A DNA stretch of 64,000 nt from Gymnothorax reevesii. Its lineage: Eukaryota > Chordata > Actinopteri > Anguilliformes > Muraenidae. The stretch covers positions 28,351,719 to 28,415,718 of the forward strand of contig CM056577.1 of the NCBI GenBank assembly GCA_029721435.1, in the 5' to 3' direction. Shown here in pieces: positions 1 through 11,626 of this stretch (within the stretch, counting starts at the first letter, position 1; each line of letters begins with the position of its first letter). The notes below the pieces were generated by a model. The model saw nothing but the letters and a program-made list of their open reading frames with translations. It was not told the origin of the DNA and did not search any database. The translations under genes and the position numbers were made by a program.

Positions 1-2300
1 TTATAACAGTGTGTTATCCGGCACAGCGATGACCCCCTGAACTCTGTTGGCCTAATTCAGCCAGTGCTGTTCTTGGCTCACCGCCTCACAGGGTGGTGCA
101 AAATTAGCCATGCTGCTGTCTCTATTGACTGTGACTCTATCTTTATCATCCAGACTGGCTGGACATTCGGTTTCCGGCTTCTCACTACTGTATTCCGACA
201 TTCAAAACAAACAATCACCACCTCCATAGTTGAAAATCCAGCCATTCAAATAACAAGATGAAGTGTAAGAACACATACTTCAGTCTGAGACTGAGTACTA
301 CAAGTGCAATCAATATTGAGAACAATGCTATAAATATGCTATAGGTATTAATTTTTTATCTTGTTCTGTGTCCAATTCTTAAACCAAATGAGGACAGGAA
401 CTGTTCAGCTGGTTGACTGTCAACAGAAAAAGAAATGGGGTACGGCCAGATCCATGTCAAATGGCACGCGTGTGAATTATCATTCATTCTAAAATCGAGA
501 AACAAAATAATAAATAAATAATTTGTTGAAAAAAAGTAGATGCAATAATCCAAGGTACATCATATCTGCTTGGCAGCCTTTATTCTGTGATTACTTCACG
601 GCCGCAATTTCAATAGAGCTTTCAGAGTAGCGAAATCAAGAAAAAAGTTTTGGAGAATAGAAATGCAGAAATTACCCTCCATCTACTGCCTCTCTTCAGT
701 CTTTGCCCCCGCGTTTCTCTGTCAGAGATCTCAATTAACCTCCACGGAGTCCATAGACTAGGGGCTGATGCTATCTGTAGGGGCTGCTATCTGCTGGCCA
801 GTGAAGAGGAGGGAGGAGGGCGGCTATATTCTCATTATCTGGGGCCACCATTCCCTCCTCCATCCCTTCTCCAGGCCCCGGCTGTGTTGTGTTGATAATG
901 ACAACAGGAAGGACAATCATGGCACCGACACAATAGGCATTTGTTCAGCAGCCAGCCTCCGTTGAAGTCTGACGTATCGGATATCAATAAATAAGTGACG
1001 GTTTCTTGCACATCGTTGCCCGCGGGGGCGTTATCAGTCTGGCAAGGCTGGGTGGAGATCCCAAAAAGTGGCTCTCCTCATCATTATGCAGGTCTGCTCT
1101 CCCCCTTACCTTACCTTCCTGCTTATATACCTTATCCTTCAAATCAGCAGTGTATTTTCCACGGTGGTTCGGAGGTAATGACACGGGGCATGGGCTAATA
1201 AGTTCTGTCCTTTGACGTCAGTGATCATGGAAACTCTCCAGCTCTCTAAAGGCAGTTAGATATTCGCAAGACCTGTTGACAGACGTCTTAAGGAAAGTGT
1301 GGGATGACGCAAATGATTTACTGCTTACGCTAAGTGTTGGACGACGTTGCGACCCAAACAATCATCTCCATAATAATTATATTGTTTTATGGCCTTATTG
1401 TAATATAGCCAACCAAATTTTTTTGTGAACGTTACTCTACCGACTTTCTATATCCATGACAACCACTGAGCTCTCAGTTCATCCAGCTAATGAAAATTTA
1501 AGATAAGCAATAACAGTGTCCACAATGCTACATATTCATTCGACAGATTGATGTCTCTCTGACATAATATTAGTCGCCAGACAATGTGGACAGTCAAATG
1601 TCTTAAAAGTACAACGTATAAAGCAGGCCTTTACAACCTCAAACTTCACTATCTATAATATCTCCTTTGTGTTCCTGGTGTGGATTACTGAAGATTCCAG
1701 GGTAGATGTCAGCATGCAGTAGGTGAGAAGGAGAGATGCTCCCTCGGTTGGCGGCCAATCCATTACAGAGCACAGGCATACCTTTCACTCACTTATACTG
1801 AGGGACTATTTAGACTCTCCTAACCTGCATGTGTGTGGAAACAGGAGTAGGGTGAGGGTTTGGGGAATCAGTTAGTCTCTAAAGCATGAAGGGGCTGAAA
1901 TTCCTGCTGCTTTCTTCCACGGCTGTGGTTGAGAAGCCTTGGTCAAGGGTCATCTTCATGCCAAAAATAATGATGGGCAGGAGAGGGACACTCGCAATAG
2001 CGGCAGAATGGACTTAAGTGTAAATGCAGATGATGTTCAAAGTTCTTGCCGGTGTGTTTTGTTAGTGAAAAGCGATTCCCATTTTTACCTGTCTTTTTGC
2101 CTTAATTTTTAGTTTGGTTGAATATATAGCATGTTTCCTCGCCTGTTTCCGCTGAAGTCAAAATTCCTTTCCTTCATAAGGTTTTATTTGAATGGGAAAA
2201 TGCATTGAGGTTTGGTTAATTTTTCAAGATCTGGTAAGTTTTAGTGAAATCTGGACACATCAGTGAAGATGAAGTTTATCTCATATCATCTGGTTAATCT
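1..2300. other. Unique non-coding stretch, no gene seen
   Basis: No frame here looks like a protein: the open frames are short and of random composition. I see no inverted terminal repeats, tRNA-like boxes or long tandem repeats. About 570-1250 is somewhat richer in GC and lacks recognisable repeats, so regulatory or conserved non-coding sequence is possible but not shown. Confidence 0.5.
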
Positions 2301-3678
2301 GAAGAAATACCAAATGACTGGATGCAGGGCGATATAATACCAATATATAAGAAAGGGGACCGTACTGAGCCAGGAAATTACACGCCAGTCAGTTTAACTT
2401 GCATTGCATGCAAAATACTGAGATCTATCATAAAAGATGAGCTGGAATTATTCCTTGAACGTAATAATATTTTGATGGATAGCCAACATGGTTTCCGTAT
2501 GGGAAGGTCATGCCTGACAAACCAAGAGGCCACCAAGACTTATGACCAGAGCAGGACTTATGACATCATGTACTTGGATTTTCAGAAAGCATTTGATAAA
2601 GTACCGCATAAAAGACTAATTTTTAAAATGCGCTACAGGAGCTACATTGGAGTGACAGGTGTTCCGGAGTGGATTCAAAACTGGTTACAGGACAGAACAC
2701 AAAGAATGGTGGTCAGTGGTATCTCATCTGAGCTAGGTATGGTGGGGAGTGGAGTCCCTCGGGGATCGGTGATGGGACCCTTGCTGTTCGTCTACATTAA
2801 TGACCTTGATATAAATATTGAGAGCAAATTAGTTAAATTTGCGGATGATACTAAATTAGGAGGTTTGGCAAATAAAAAATAGTTTAGACTCTACTCTAAA
2901 GTGATTCAGGAGGATTTGGATAGAATCCAGAGTTGGGCATAAATGTGGCAAATTAAATTTAATTTAGCAAAATGTGAAATTGTACATGTAGGTAATAAAA
3001 ACATTAGACAGGCTTACCTTTTGTACTTCATGGGAGGTTTAAAACTGGAATGTGCTGCACATGAAAAAGATCTTGGAGTGATTGTTGACCGAACCCTCAC
3101 AGGTTCTAGCCATTGTACCATAGCAGTTAAAAAAGCCAATCGGATGCTGGGATACATTGCCAAAAGTATTGAGTACAAATCCAAGGAGGTCGTACTTCTG
3201 TTGTACAACACATTTGTGAAACCTCATCTGGGGTATTGTATACAGTTCTGGGGACCATACCTCAAAAAAGATATAGAGGCTCTAGAAAAAGTTCAGAGAA
3301 GAGCAACTAAGCTGATTCCGGGTATAAAAGATGAAAGCTATGAGAACAGGCTGAAGATCCTTAATCTCTTTAGTCTAAGGAAAGGGAGACTCAGGGGTGA
3401 TCTGATTGTTAATCCCTTCAACATATTTAACATATAAGACCTCAAAGTGAATTTTGTAGGATTCCTTCAGCGAAGTTCTGTTAGTAGAACTCGGGGTCAC
3501 AAATGGAAGTTGACCGAGGGTAACTTTAGCACTGATATCAGGAAATTTTTTTTTCACACGAAGAGTAATTTCGATGTGGAACAGCTTACCTGACCATATT
3601 GTTGAAGCAGAAACCTTGGCAATTTTCAAGAGCAGGCTTGACTTAAAGGTAGATACCACTGAGACATTGAGTATCTGA
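2301..3678 (+). pseudogene. LINE reverse transcriptase, broken
   Basis: The frame opens into a typical LINE reverse transcriptase: a KKGD...PGNY..VSLT block near 2350, DFQKAFDKVPH near 2577-2610, the SGVPRGSVMGPLLF block near 2750, and the catalytic FADD motif near 2838-2849. TAG at 2880-2882 and TAA at 2940-2942 interrupt the same frame. It then continues through the thumb-like region (KCEIVHVG, KDLGVIVD, YKSKEV, RRATKLIPG) to a stop at 3435-3437. The conserved C-terminal end (MWNSLPDHIVEAE) lies in shifted frames and ends at 3678. The endonuclease half is absent. It cannot make a full protein as read and would have acted as the element's target-primed reverse transcriptase. Confidence 0.85.
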
Positions 3679-3757
3679 AGTGATATATTCACAATAGTTA
3701 AAAGAAACTGGCAAGCCCAGTTGGGTGAACGGCCTGTTTTGCCTCATGTTATGTTAT
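2301..3757 (+). mobile_element. 5'-truncated non-LTR retrotransposon (CR1/Jockey-like), copy 1
   Basis: The segment carries the second half of a LINE: reverse transcriptase, the conserved C-terminal region, and a 3' end. The 3' end finishes in ATGTTATGTTAT at 3746-3757, a short remnant of a pentanucleotide tail. The same 3' sequence and tail occur on the minus strand at 10656-11219, which fixes both the family and its 3' end. The start near 2301 is where coding similarity begins, just after an in-frame stop, and fits 5' truncation. No target-site duplication was found. Clade assignment beyond CR1/Jockey-like is inference. Confidence 0.85.
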
Positions 3758-4667
3758 CAAAGGCACCTCATGGCCTCAGAAACCCACAGGCCTAGCGTGT
3801 AACCTGTGGCCTCCTGCAGGCAAATAAAGTAAATGAAAACAGAAAGGCAAATTTTAACTTTGCAAACACAGGTTTGCCGGCACAAAAATTAAAGCATTGT
3901 TTTGAGCAAGGGTGGCTATGTAGCATCGATTCAATAGTGATGTTTGTTTGGGGGAGTAATTACTTTTGCAGCTCTGCATTTAGCAGGCAGACTGAGGCGC
4001 ATTGAATAACACAGATGTTCACAACGTCAGACATTGTTTTCAAGTACATCCTTGTCTACATGTTAATTATCCACGCATCTTTTTGTTTGTTTGTTTTGTT
4101 TTGTCATGAACCTGGTGCATTCTTTTCCTCCCTCCGTTGCTTTGTCTGACAAAACCAGAGAAATAGCTCTTCCTTTTTTTTTTAATATACTTCAGCAACA
4201 TTAGGTTCGCAGGGCATCCAGAATAATTGTGTTTAAATCAGCAGTGGCAGCTGTGCAGGAAAAGTGTAAGGGAAGTGAGGTGGGAATCTCGCCTTTAAAC
4301 TAATGATTTCCCTCCACCTGCTCTCATTTACAAATATGGTATCCATTATTAACTCAGAAGAGCTTGATCTCCTGTTACTTAACTCCAAATAATTAATTCA
4401 AACTACAGTATATATTCAGAATTTTATTGTGATTATATCGTGATTTTTTTTTGTAAACCTTCAAGATTCATTCCATTTTCTTTTGATTCAGTATTAATAT
4501 ACATTTAATGAAGAATGCATTCATAAATCTGTACCTTTTAGGATTGTTGCTCAAGGTATAGGGTTATTCTTTATTTGAAGGGGTGTGCATATGACTGACA
4601 TTGCCACAACCATGGCATGACATCAGTCATGGACATGTATGAATCTTTATGAATGTTGGTGACTGTT

Positions 4668-4847
4668 GTCATTAAGTATAATTCAGGTTAGAGTTACAGT
4701 TACAGTTAAAAGCACAGATAGAATATGTTGTCATTCCATAACATGACACCTATCCTGAAAATGATTAAATCTTATGACTTGTCATTAAGTGTCACTCAGG
4801 TTAGGGTTACGGTTACGGTTTCAGTTAAAGACACTAATAGAATATGC
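4668..4847 (+). repeat. Imperfect direct duplication, period about 112 bp
   Basis: Two related blocks begin with GTCATTAAGT at about 4669 and 4782. Both run through a GTTAGRGTTACRGTTACRGTT-like tract and end in ATAGAATATG at about 4729 and 4847. The similarity is clear but many bases differ, so it is an old duplication or two pieces of one dispersed repeat. Confidence 0.6.
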
Positions 4848-7456
4848 TGTCTGGGTTCATGTAATGTGGCCATAACAAAGACATCCCAAAATATTTCAAC
4901 TTCAAATTAAGAATCACGTAACTGACAAATCACTTTTTCTTGACAGACATGAACATGAGTTCATAAACATTTGGACAGAGATACAATCTTTGGTTTTTGA
5001 CTCCGTACTTCTCAAAGTGGATTTGAGAACGGCGAGATTGACGTAGAGACGTTTCGCTTAAATTTGCGGGTTTTTACATCTATATCATGTAAGCCATGTG
5101 CGAATCCCTTAGCAGCCATGTCTACCTGGCATCACCCTCTGCGAACTTGAAGAGCCTCACTGTATAATGTAAATGGAGGGTGGATGTAATTGCACGGCTG
5201 TGAGTGGGGGCGTTGAAGCCAAGTGGGGCCGGACCTTAGAAAGGGGAGCTATTAATATGAGAGGTGGTGTGGTAGAGCAAACAGCCATCATTCACTCACA
5301 TTCATTATTCATTAGTAAACCACAGCTGGCTTGTAATGTAAAGGGGGCCAAACAGTGAGTGTTCCTTTCGCAGCTGATGTATGGAAATGAAGCTCATTCC
5401 CCTGTAGTCTTTGCTGATGGCTTACTGGGTCATATAATAAATGATGTTTGAGAAGCGAAGGACATGCATTCGGGGAGGTTAATATTGCATGACTTGGTAA
5501 CAGGCGTGAGCAGGATATATTGTTCAGTGCGGTCGAAGATTAGTGGAGTTATTTACCTGGGTAGCCCTCCTTAACGTCAATGCTCGGCACTTATGCCGTC
5601 CGCACAGTGGCCTAATGGTGGGGTATGACAAATTCCACTTCGGTAATGATGATCTGCACCAAAATCTAAACTTAGCTGTCAATAATAAACGTCACATTGG
5701 TCGTCCAATTGTTTAATTTCCTCGGTCGACTGTAATACTTGTCACCGTGGTTACAAGTAATCTTCACCTATCGGGTGAAAGAAATCCTGATTTATCGTCC
5801 CTGTGCCACCTGGCTTTTTATTGTTTGTGTTCGCATTTCATATGCATTTAGTAGACACTCAAATGAAGCTACTGATGTACCTTTACATACGCAATCGAAT
5901 GGCACATCTGCACAATGAGATGATAAACTCAGGAATTTATCATACTTAGCCTAAGTGTATAATGCTCATGTACCTTGACTGATGTACCCTACCTGAAATT
6001 TCCCCCACACCACACTCCACACATGGGAGAAGAATTAAATGGAAATAAAATAATTTTCTCTATGCTGCTGCAGTGTGTTATTAAAAATGTTATCATGTTG
6101 TGCACAAACAAATCAAATTCTGTATTTCTGCTTTGAGTTGAAAATTCGTCCATCTTGGTCAGCTGTTTGTATGTATCATGACATCTTTTTAAGATTTTTC
6201 TGCAACCCCGGTGGATGGCTGTGATTATCTGATGTATAATTAAATACAGCGACTGACGCCTTAGGCCCTTCTGCATTGGTGGTTAAATGCACCTTGCGTT
6301 TATAACATGCATTTATTTCTCTTTAATAAATAGTGTTTTCTGAGGTTTTTCCTTTTTACATATGAGTCTATGAATAAGTCTTTAGATGGAGTGTCATGAG
6401 TGAGGGGGACAGAGGCCGGTCTGAGATGGAATGAACAATTGTGTTCAGTCACTTGCTGTCAGCCGAAATACCTTTCCATGAACCCCTCAAATCAATATTC
6501 ACGATATTCACTCAGTCCTCAGCTATGGAGAAAAACAGATTCAAAGTAATAGACTGGAATTCAAATGAGCATAGACATGTGAAAACAGGAGGGATTTGAC
6601 TTTATAGACGTGAAGTTTTTCCTTCTCATGAAATTGAGTCAGGCAACAGAACATAAAAGAAACACAGAATCAAATTGATAGCACGCTGGGAATGAATTTT
6701 AAGAAGGCATCGGAGAAAATGTATTGGAAAAGGGGGTTATATTTTCAGTTGCTTCTGAGGTTTTTTTTTTTTTTTTTTGGTCTCTGGAAGCTACTTTACT
6801 TTCGATTTGTGAGCTTGTGATAACAAGCTCTCCTTGCTGTGACTCCAGCTTGTTAGAGGGGAACCATGCCAGGGTATGATGAACAAAGTGCCTCTGCAAG
6901 CAAACGGCAACAGAATAGGTTCAATCTGGAGATTAATAAGTGTCTCTCCACTGCGAAGTGGCTCCTTCGTTAGGTGAAGTTCAGTTAAAAGTGTTTATTT
7001 GCACCGATGCCGTTTGTCTCAGCTCTGCTCTGACAATAACACCTCCAAGTTCCACAAAGATTCTGAGTTGAGGTTTGTCTCCAGGCATCGTCTTCCAACG
7101 TACGCCATTTCTTCCGATGAGGTTATGCATCAGCTTGTGAAGTCAGGAAGTCTTCCCTCCAGTATTACAGTAATTTTAGCACACACCCTTGTCCAGTGAC
7201 AATGGCCTTTCCCTTGACCTTGAGAGCCAGAGTGGTTCTGGTCTCTTTTCTTTTTTTTTTTCCGCCTTTGAAGTTGTGACTGATTCTGACTCAGAGGAAT
7301 CAGGGAACCTGACTCATCTGAGCAATCAAGGCCTTTTACGGCTCAATTTCTGTGTTTCTGGGTGACAGCAACCAGCATGCCCAAGACCAGGATTGAGGTC
7401 GACAGCACCACAATTTGTAAAACAACAAAACTCAGAAATTCACTGCAAAGTGGTAT

Positions 7457-7480
7457 TGTGTGTGTGTGTGTGTGTGTGTG
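7457..7480 (+). repeat. (TG)n microsatellite
   Basis: About twelve TG dinucleotides in an uninterrupted run. Confidence 0.95.
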
Positions 7481-7527
7481 AGCTGTGTTAAATCTTCACT
7501 GTGTAAATTGTCTGAACACAATGTATA

Positions 7528-8205
7528 CACTGCCTAGCCAAAAAAGTTCCCACTTGGATTTAAATAAGCAAAAAAAAATTGCTCATCATTGCTCTGATCA
7601 CTGTGTTTCAGCTGGCAGCAGTTCTGTAAACCCTTTCAAATCTTAACCCCTTTGCGCAGTAATAGACGCCAGCGTCCGTAAATTCCATAGACAATTCTGT
7701 AATTGAATTTTGAAATGTCATGCTTCACTCGAATAATTTTGCGAAGTCTCTGTGACACAAATACTGAGTTATAATGCTTAAATGGCTCATGCATAACAGG
7801 AAAATTTGGCATAATTTTGTATTCCAAGCAAAGGGGTTAAACAACCATATTGAAAGTATCCCGTGGTGGTTGTGGAAAAGAGGTCTCTGTATATTTGGTG
7901 TGCATCGAGCAAAGACTGCAAGAACTGAGGAAAAAAAGCTAAAGGAAACATTTTCACACAGGAATTGGCCACCACTGGGTCCTGACCGTAACCCCATTGA
8001 AAGTCTTTGGGATGTGCTACAGAAGACATGAAAGAGTTGTTTAACTATCTCATCAATAGAAGATCTGGGCCAAAAATGAGTGCAACTCCGGATGGAAATA
8101 ATTGTTGTGACTTTGAATGAGGTTGTTGAAACAATGCCAAGATAAATGTGCAGTGTAATCAAAGCTGAAGGCGGTCCAACAATGTATTACAGTGAGCAAC
8201 TTTGT
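7528..8205 (+). mobile_element. Internally deleted Tc1-like element, copy A
   Basis: The left end, CACTGCCTAGCC followed by an A-run, matches the ends of copies B (28468-28960) and C (45148-45691). It sits next to a TA at 7526-7527. The interior holds a transposase remnant with a block ending NPIESLWDVL near 7990-8028, the region carrying the third catalytic residue of Tc1 transposases. The closing part (GTAATCAAAGC) matches B and C to about 8205, but the right inverted repeat is missing. A TTAA-flanked MITE occupies 7643-7840. Most of the transposase is deleted, so it is non-autonomous. Confidence 0.8.
7643..7840. mobile_element. piggyBac-type (TTAA) MITE nested in Tc1 copy A
   Basis: The insert is bounded by TTAA on both sides and by a perfect 12-bp inverted repeat, TTAACCCCTTTG against CAAAGGGGTTAA. 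Removing it and one TTAA rejoins the Tc1 sequence. Copies B and C carry a single TTAA at that point (TTCTTAAACAATC in B). TTAA duplication with CCC ends is the hallmark of the piggyBac superfamily. A subterminal palindrome, GACGC-CA-GCGTC, lies at 7665-7676, and the element at 58060 has the same arrangement. There is no coding capacity. Confidence 0.85.
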
Positions 8206-10655
8206 ATTACATGTTAAAGTCCTTTTAAAGCTCAACAGTAAACCTTCCATCTTACTTAGTATAACAACTCTTTTTTTTTTCATTCAGAGCTGGAGAATTT
8301 GGAGTGCTTTATATGTTGTACAGTCCAAAGTGAATGCAGCATGTTCCAATGTCACAAAATGGCTGATGGCGCCGCGTGGAAAGGAAAGGTTTGGTCATCA
8401 GGAATGAGCCATTCATTTTGCGCTGAAAGCACCACACACAGATAGCAAGCAGTTACTCATGATTACTTATGTGTGTTTAGTATAAAAGCTAAGCTCTAGT
8501 TCTGTTATAGTTGACATCTGTGTTAAACATGAGAATCTAGTGCGCGCTAGAGAGCACATTGAATGTGTGGGTAGAACTGTAATTGGTTGCAGCTAAATAT
8601 TTTATAGACAGTTTGGGAATCCGTGGCTTTAAGAGACAATGGCAAATAAGATATCCCACATTGTAGACATCACTTCCTATTAAGTTAATTAACTCAGCGC
8701 AAAGTGCTGGTGCTATCACTGCTCTGAGCCATAGGTCAATTTTTCCCCCAGCTCAGCAAGAAAGGAAGCTGAGTTTGGATACGCTAATGAATGTTTGTAA
8801 CCATAAAATATTAATTCCATTTCTGAAAAATAAAAAATAAAAATAAAAAATCTTGAGCCCAACTGTGAATAGTTGCACAGACAACAAAGACAGCTATATC
8901 AATGGCCCTGACCATTAAAATTCAAATAAATGTGCATTTTTCAGGGTTCATTTATTTATTTTATTTTATTTCTGAGCATGGGCCAGAATTATCAGAAGTC
9001 TCTCCATTGGGCTTTCAGCTGAGTATCTTTGCTATGACCGCAGCAATTAAATTCATCGCTGCGACAAAAAGAACGAAGGTAAAATTGAACATAAATGACT
9101 TGATCGCCCCCGAGAGACTCTGAACTTTTCGGGTTTTGTTTCCTCTCATTTGTATCCCAGCAACCAGCAGCCCCACCTTTTATTATCGCAGTGCCACCGG
9201 AGGTGCGCGATCGCAACTTTCTCTAAAAGTGGAAAAGGCAGTGCGCTCATTGCGTGATGGGAGTGACACTTTTAATCGCACGCAGGTGACGGGAAAGCAG
9301 CTGCGGGGAGGAACAGGAATTGGCGGGTAGCGGAGGGCAAGCGAATAAACTGCGCAGCTTGTGTCTTCCGAGAGTCTCCGCAGTCTGTTTCACCCTCGCC
9401 ATTTGGCGTTTGAAGCGGTGGTTCTCAGAGGACGAATAACTGTCTGATTTTCCGGGCGCCTGGAGTAAGAAAAGCAGGGAGGATTGTTGCATATTTTATG
9501 ATGGCGGGGAGGGGGAGCTCTGGCATTTTGAGTTCCGCACGGCAGATTGTTGGCTCTTGCTCTGGGAAATGCGTCGCCATCTGTAGGACAGAATGCAAAT
9601 CGCGGAGGATTATTTGTGCAGAGCTAGGTTACAGTCATCCAATACCCAGTTGGATTATGCATTTTCTCCAGCATTTTTTTTCCGTCCATAGTTTCAGTAT
9701 CCAGCTCTTTCCAATAATTAAGCTTATTTAAGAGAAACTTATGTTGATAGATCTGACTTTGGCCTAAAATCTGATGTTCGATCACAGAGGAACTTAGTCT
9801 GTGAGTCAGGCAAAACCAGCATTATTCATGTGCCTGTTACACAATACATGCTGGACAAGTTATGCTTCTGTATTGGCCGCTCACAATGACTGTATTTGAA
9901 AATAAGTTGATTTGGAAGTCTTTTTTCCAGGTACCCCATCTTTTATTCACTCAACAAGCTTGGCTGATATCACAGTTAAACAAAGACAATGATGCACTGG
10001 GCCACTTGTCCCAGGATGGCCTCACAACCTGCCTAAATCAACGCAAACCCCTCTCCATATTACAGTGTACTTCTGCACTACCACAACACAGACTGTGAAA
10101 GACAGGCCTACGAAAGAAAACAGCCAAGTTGCAACAAAAGTTTGTCAGATGTCTACCTTTTCCAAATCTTACGAATCCTTGCAATGCTCTGTCGAAGGGT
10201 CAATTTACCTTATGTATACCCGGGTTCTAGAAGTGAGAAACCGGACTAATTGTATAAAAAATGTGCAATATGCAGTGATACTGTATCCACTATACTGAAG
10301 TAGCAAGGAAATCTTTTCCCTTTTAACTTTAAGGTGTGCTTAAGCACATGGGGTACCAGGCACATACCAACTCACTGATTCTCTGATCAGACAATTGATT
10401 GACTGACTGACCACACAAGTTAGCTTTATTTCAGTTATGGTATTGAAAGACCTCATTCCATTTCCTCGGCAGCAATTCAAAAATATAAATGTAAAGCATA
10501 ACAACTTTATTATGCTATTATGGAAAACTCGTGTGCCTCTTTTGCTTACGAAGGCAGAATTATGTTGAAAGTTCGATCTTTTGAACTTTTCCCTTAATTT
10601 TAAAAATTCAATCAAATTATTCCTTTCCATTCACATGCATGTGATTGCAGATAAT
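8206..10655. other. Non-coding stretch, possible conserved element near 9.0 kb
   Basis: No recognisable gene. The part around 8995-9110 is non-repetitive with compact AT-rich motifs, and 9130-9480 is more GC-rich, so regulatory sequence or an unrecognised exon is possible. Nothing in the frames decides this. The rest shows nothing I can name. Confidence 0.35.
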
Positions 10656-11219
10656 AACATAATATAACATAACATAACATAACATGAATGGCGAGAACAG
10701 GCCATTCAGCCCAATAAGGCTTGCTACTTTCTTTACACTATTGTGAATATATCACTTCAGATGCTCAATGGTATCTAGCTTTAAGTCAAGCCTGCTCTTG
10801 AAAACTCCCAAGGTCTCTGCCTCAATAATATGGTCAGGTAAGCTATTCCACATCGAAATTACTCTTTGGGTGTCGAAATATTTCCGAATATCAGTGTTAA
10901 GTTTACCTTTGGTCAGCTTCCATTTGTGACCCCATGTTCCACTAACAACACTTGGTTGAAGGAATCCTGCATAATTCACTTTGTTTTTCCCTTTAACATA
11001 TTAAAGATCTCAATCAGATCACCCCTAAGCCCCATTTTCCTGAGACGAAAGACATTAAGGATCTTTAGCCTTTTCTCATAGCTTCCATCTTTTATACCCG
11101 GAATTAGCTTAGTGGCTCTTCTCTGAACTTTCACTAGAGCCTCTATGTCTTTCTTAAAGTATAGTCCCCAGAACTGTACACAATAATCTAGAAGTGGTCT
11201 GACGAATGTGTTACTGTAC
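10656..11219 (-). mobile_element. CR1/Jockey-like LINE, copy 2 (3' end only)
   Basis: Read on the minus strand, this is the 3' part of the same LINE as 2301-3757. It contains the RRATKLIPGIKD block (near 11090), RGDLIEIFNMLKGK (near 10990), WGHKWKLTKG and WNSLPDHIIEAE (near 10830-10930). The family 3' end finishes in several ATGTT units at about 10660-10686. The two frames, 10976-11257 and 10752-10979, meet with a frame change. The upstream RT is absent, a typical 5' truncation at about 11219. Confidence 0.85.
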
Positions 11220-11405
11220 AGGTGGGAAAAGGAGGAGGAAGATTCTCCCTGCCCCAAATGCTATAAAGGTTATCCCTCGGGAGCAAATCGTCTAATCTCT
11301 ATTATTGTTTGAGCTTTAACACACAAATTGTTTTCAGAAAACTCCACTTGCACAATATTAAATCTTCAGCTTCAGTCCCTCCACACATCTTTCTCTGTCT
11401 CAACT

Positions 11406-11626
11406 CAAGGTCCGGGGCGGGGGGTATGAGGGCTGAGTTGCCAGCTTGAATTAGGTAATGTGTGCTGTTGTAAATGTTATGTTCTTGAAACAATGAGTCT
11501 GTTCATTAAAGCTGAAGAAACGGCCCTTTTAAGGGCCGAACAGCAATTAAAGCGAAGCCCCCCCGGGCGATGCGAGTACCGCTACTCCTGCCTCAGTCTC
11601 AGTCCTTCGGTAGCAAGACCGCTATA
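11406..11626 (+). repeat. 5' LTR, truncated at its left end
   Basis: This matches 16208-16430 of the 3' LTR base for base apart from about twelve substitutions and small gaps. It ends CCGCTATA where the 3' LTR ends CCGCTACA, so the canonical CA end has mutated. The TATA position reads TATGAG. A 16-bp palindrome GGCCCTTTTAAGGGCC lies near 11523-11538, and ATTAAA, a possible polyadenylation signal, lies near 11506. Confidence 0.9.

Larger units (their letters stand above)
3758..7527. other. Non-coding, mostly unique DNA
   Basis: No gene is recognised. The stretch contains a poly-T run near 6763-6778, an imperfect duplication at 4668-4847 and a dinucleotide run at 7457-7480, listed separately. 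Other open frames are short and unconvincing. Confidence 0.5.

Noticed and set aside
11218..11405. Left part of the 5' LTR
   Set aside because: No alignment with the first 86 bases of the 3' LTR, so the 5' LTR is taken as truncated at about 11406.
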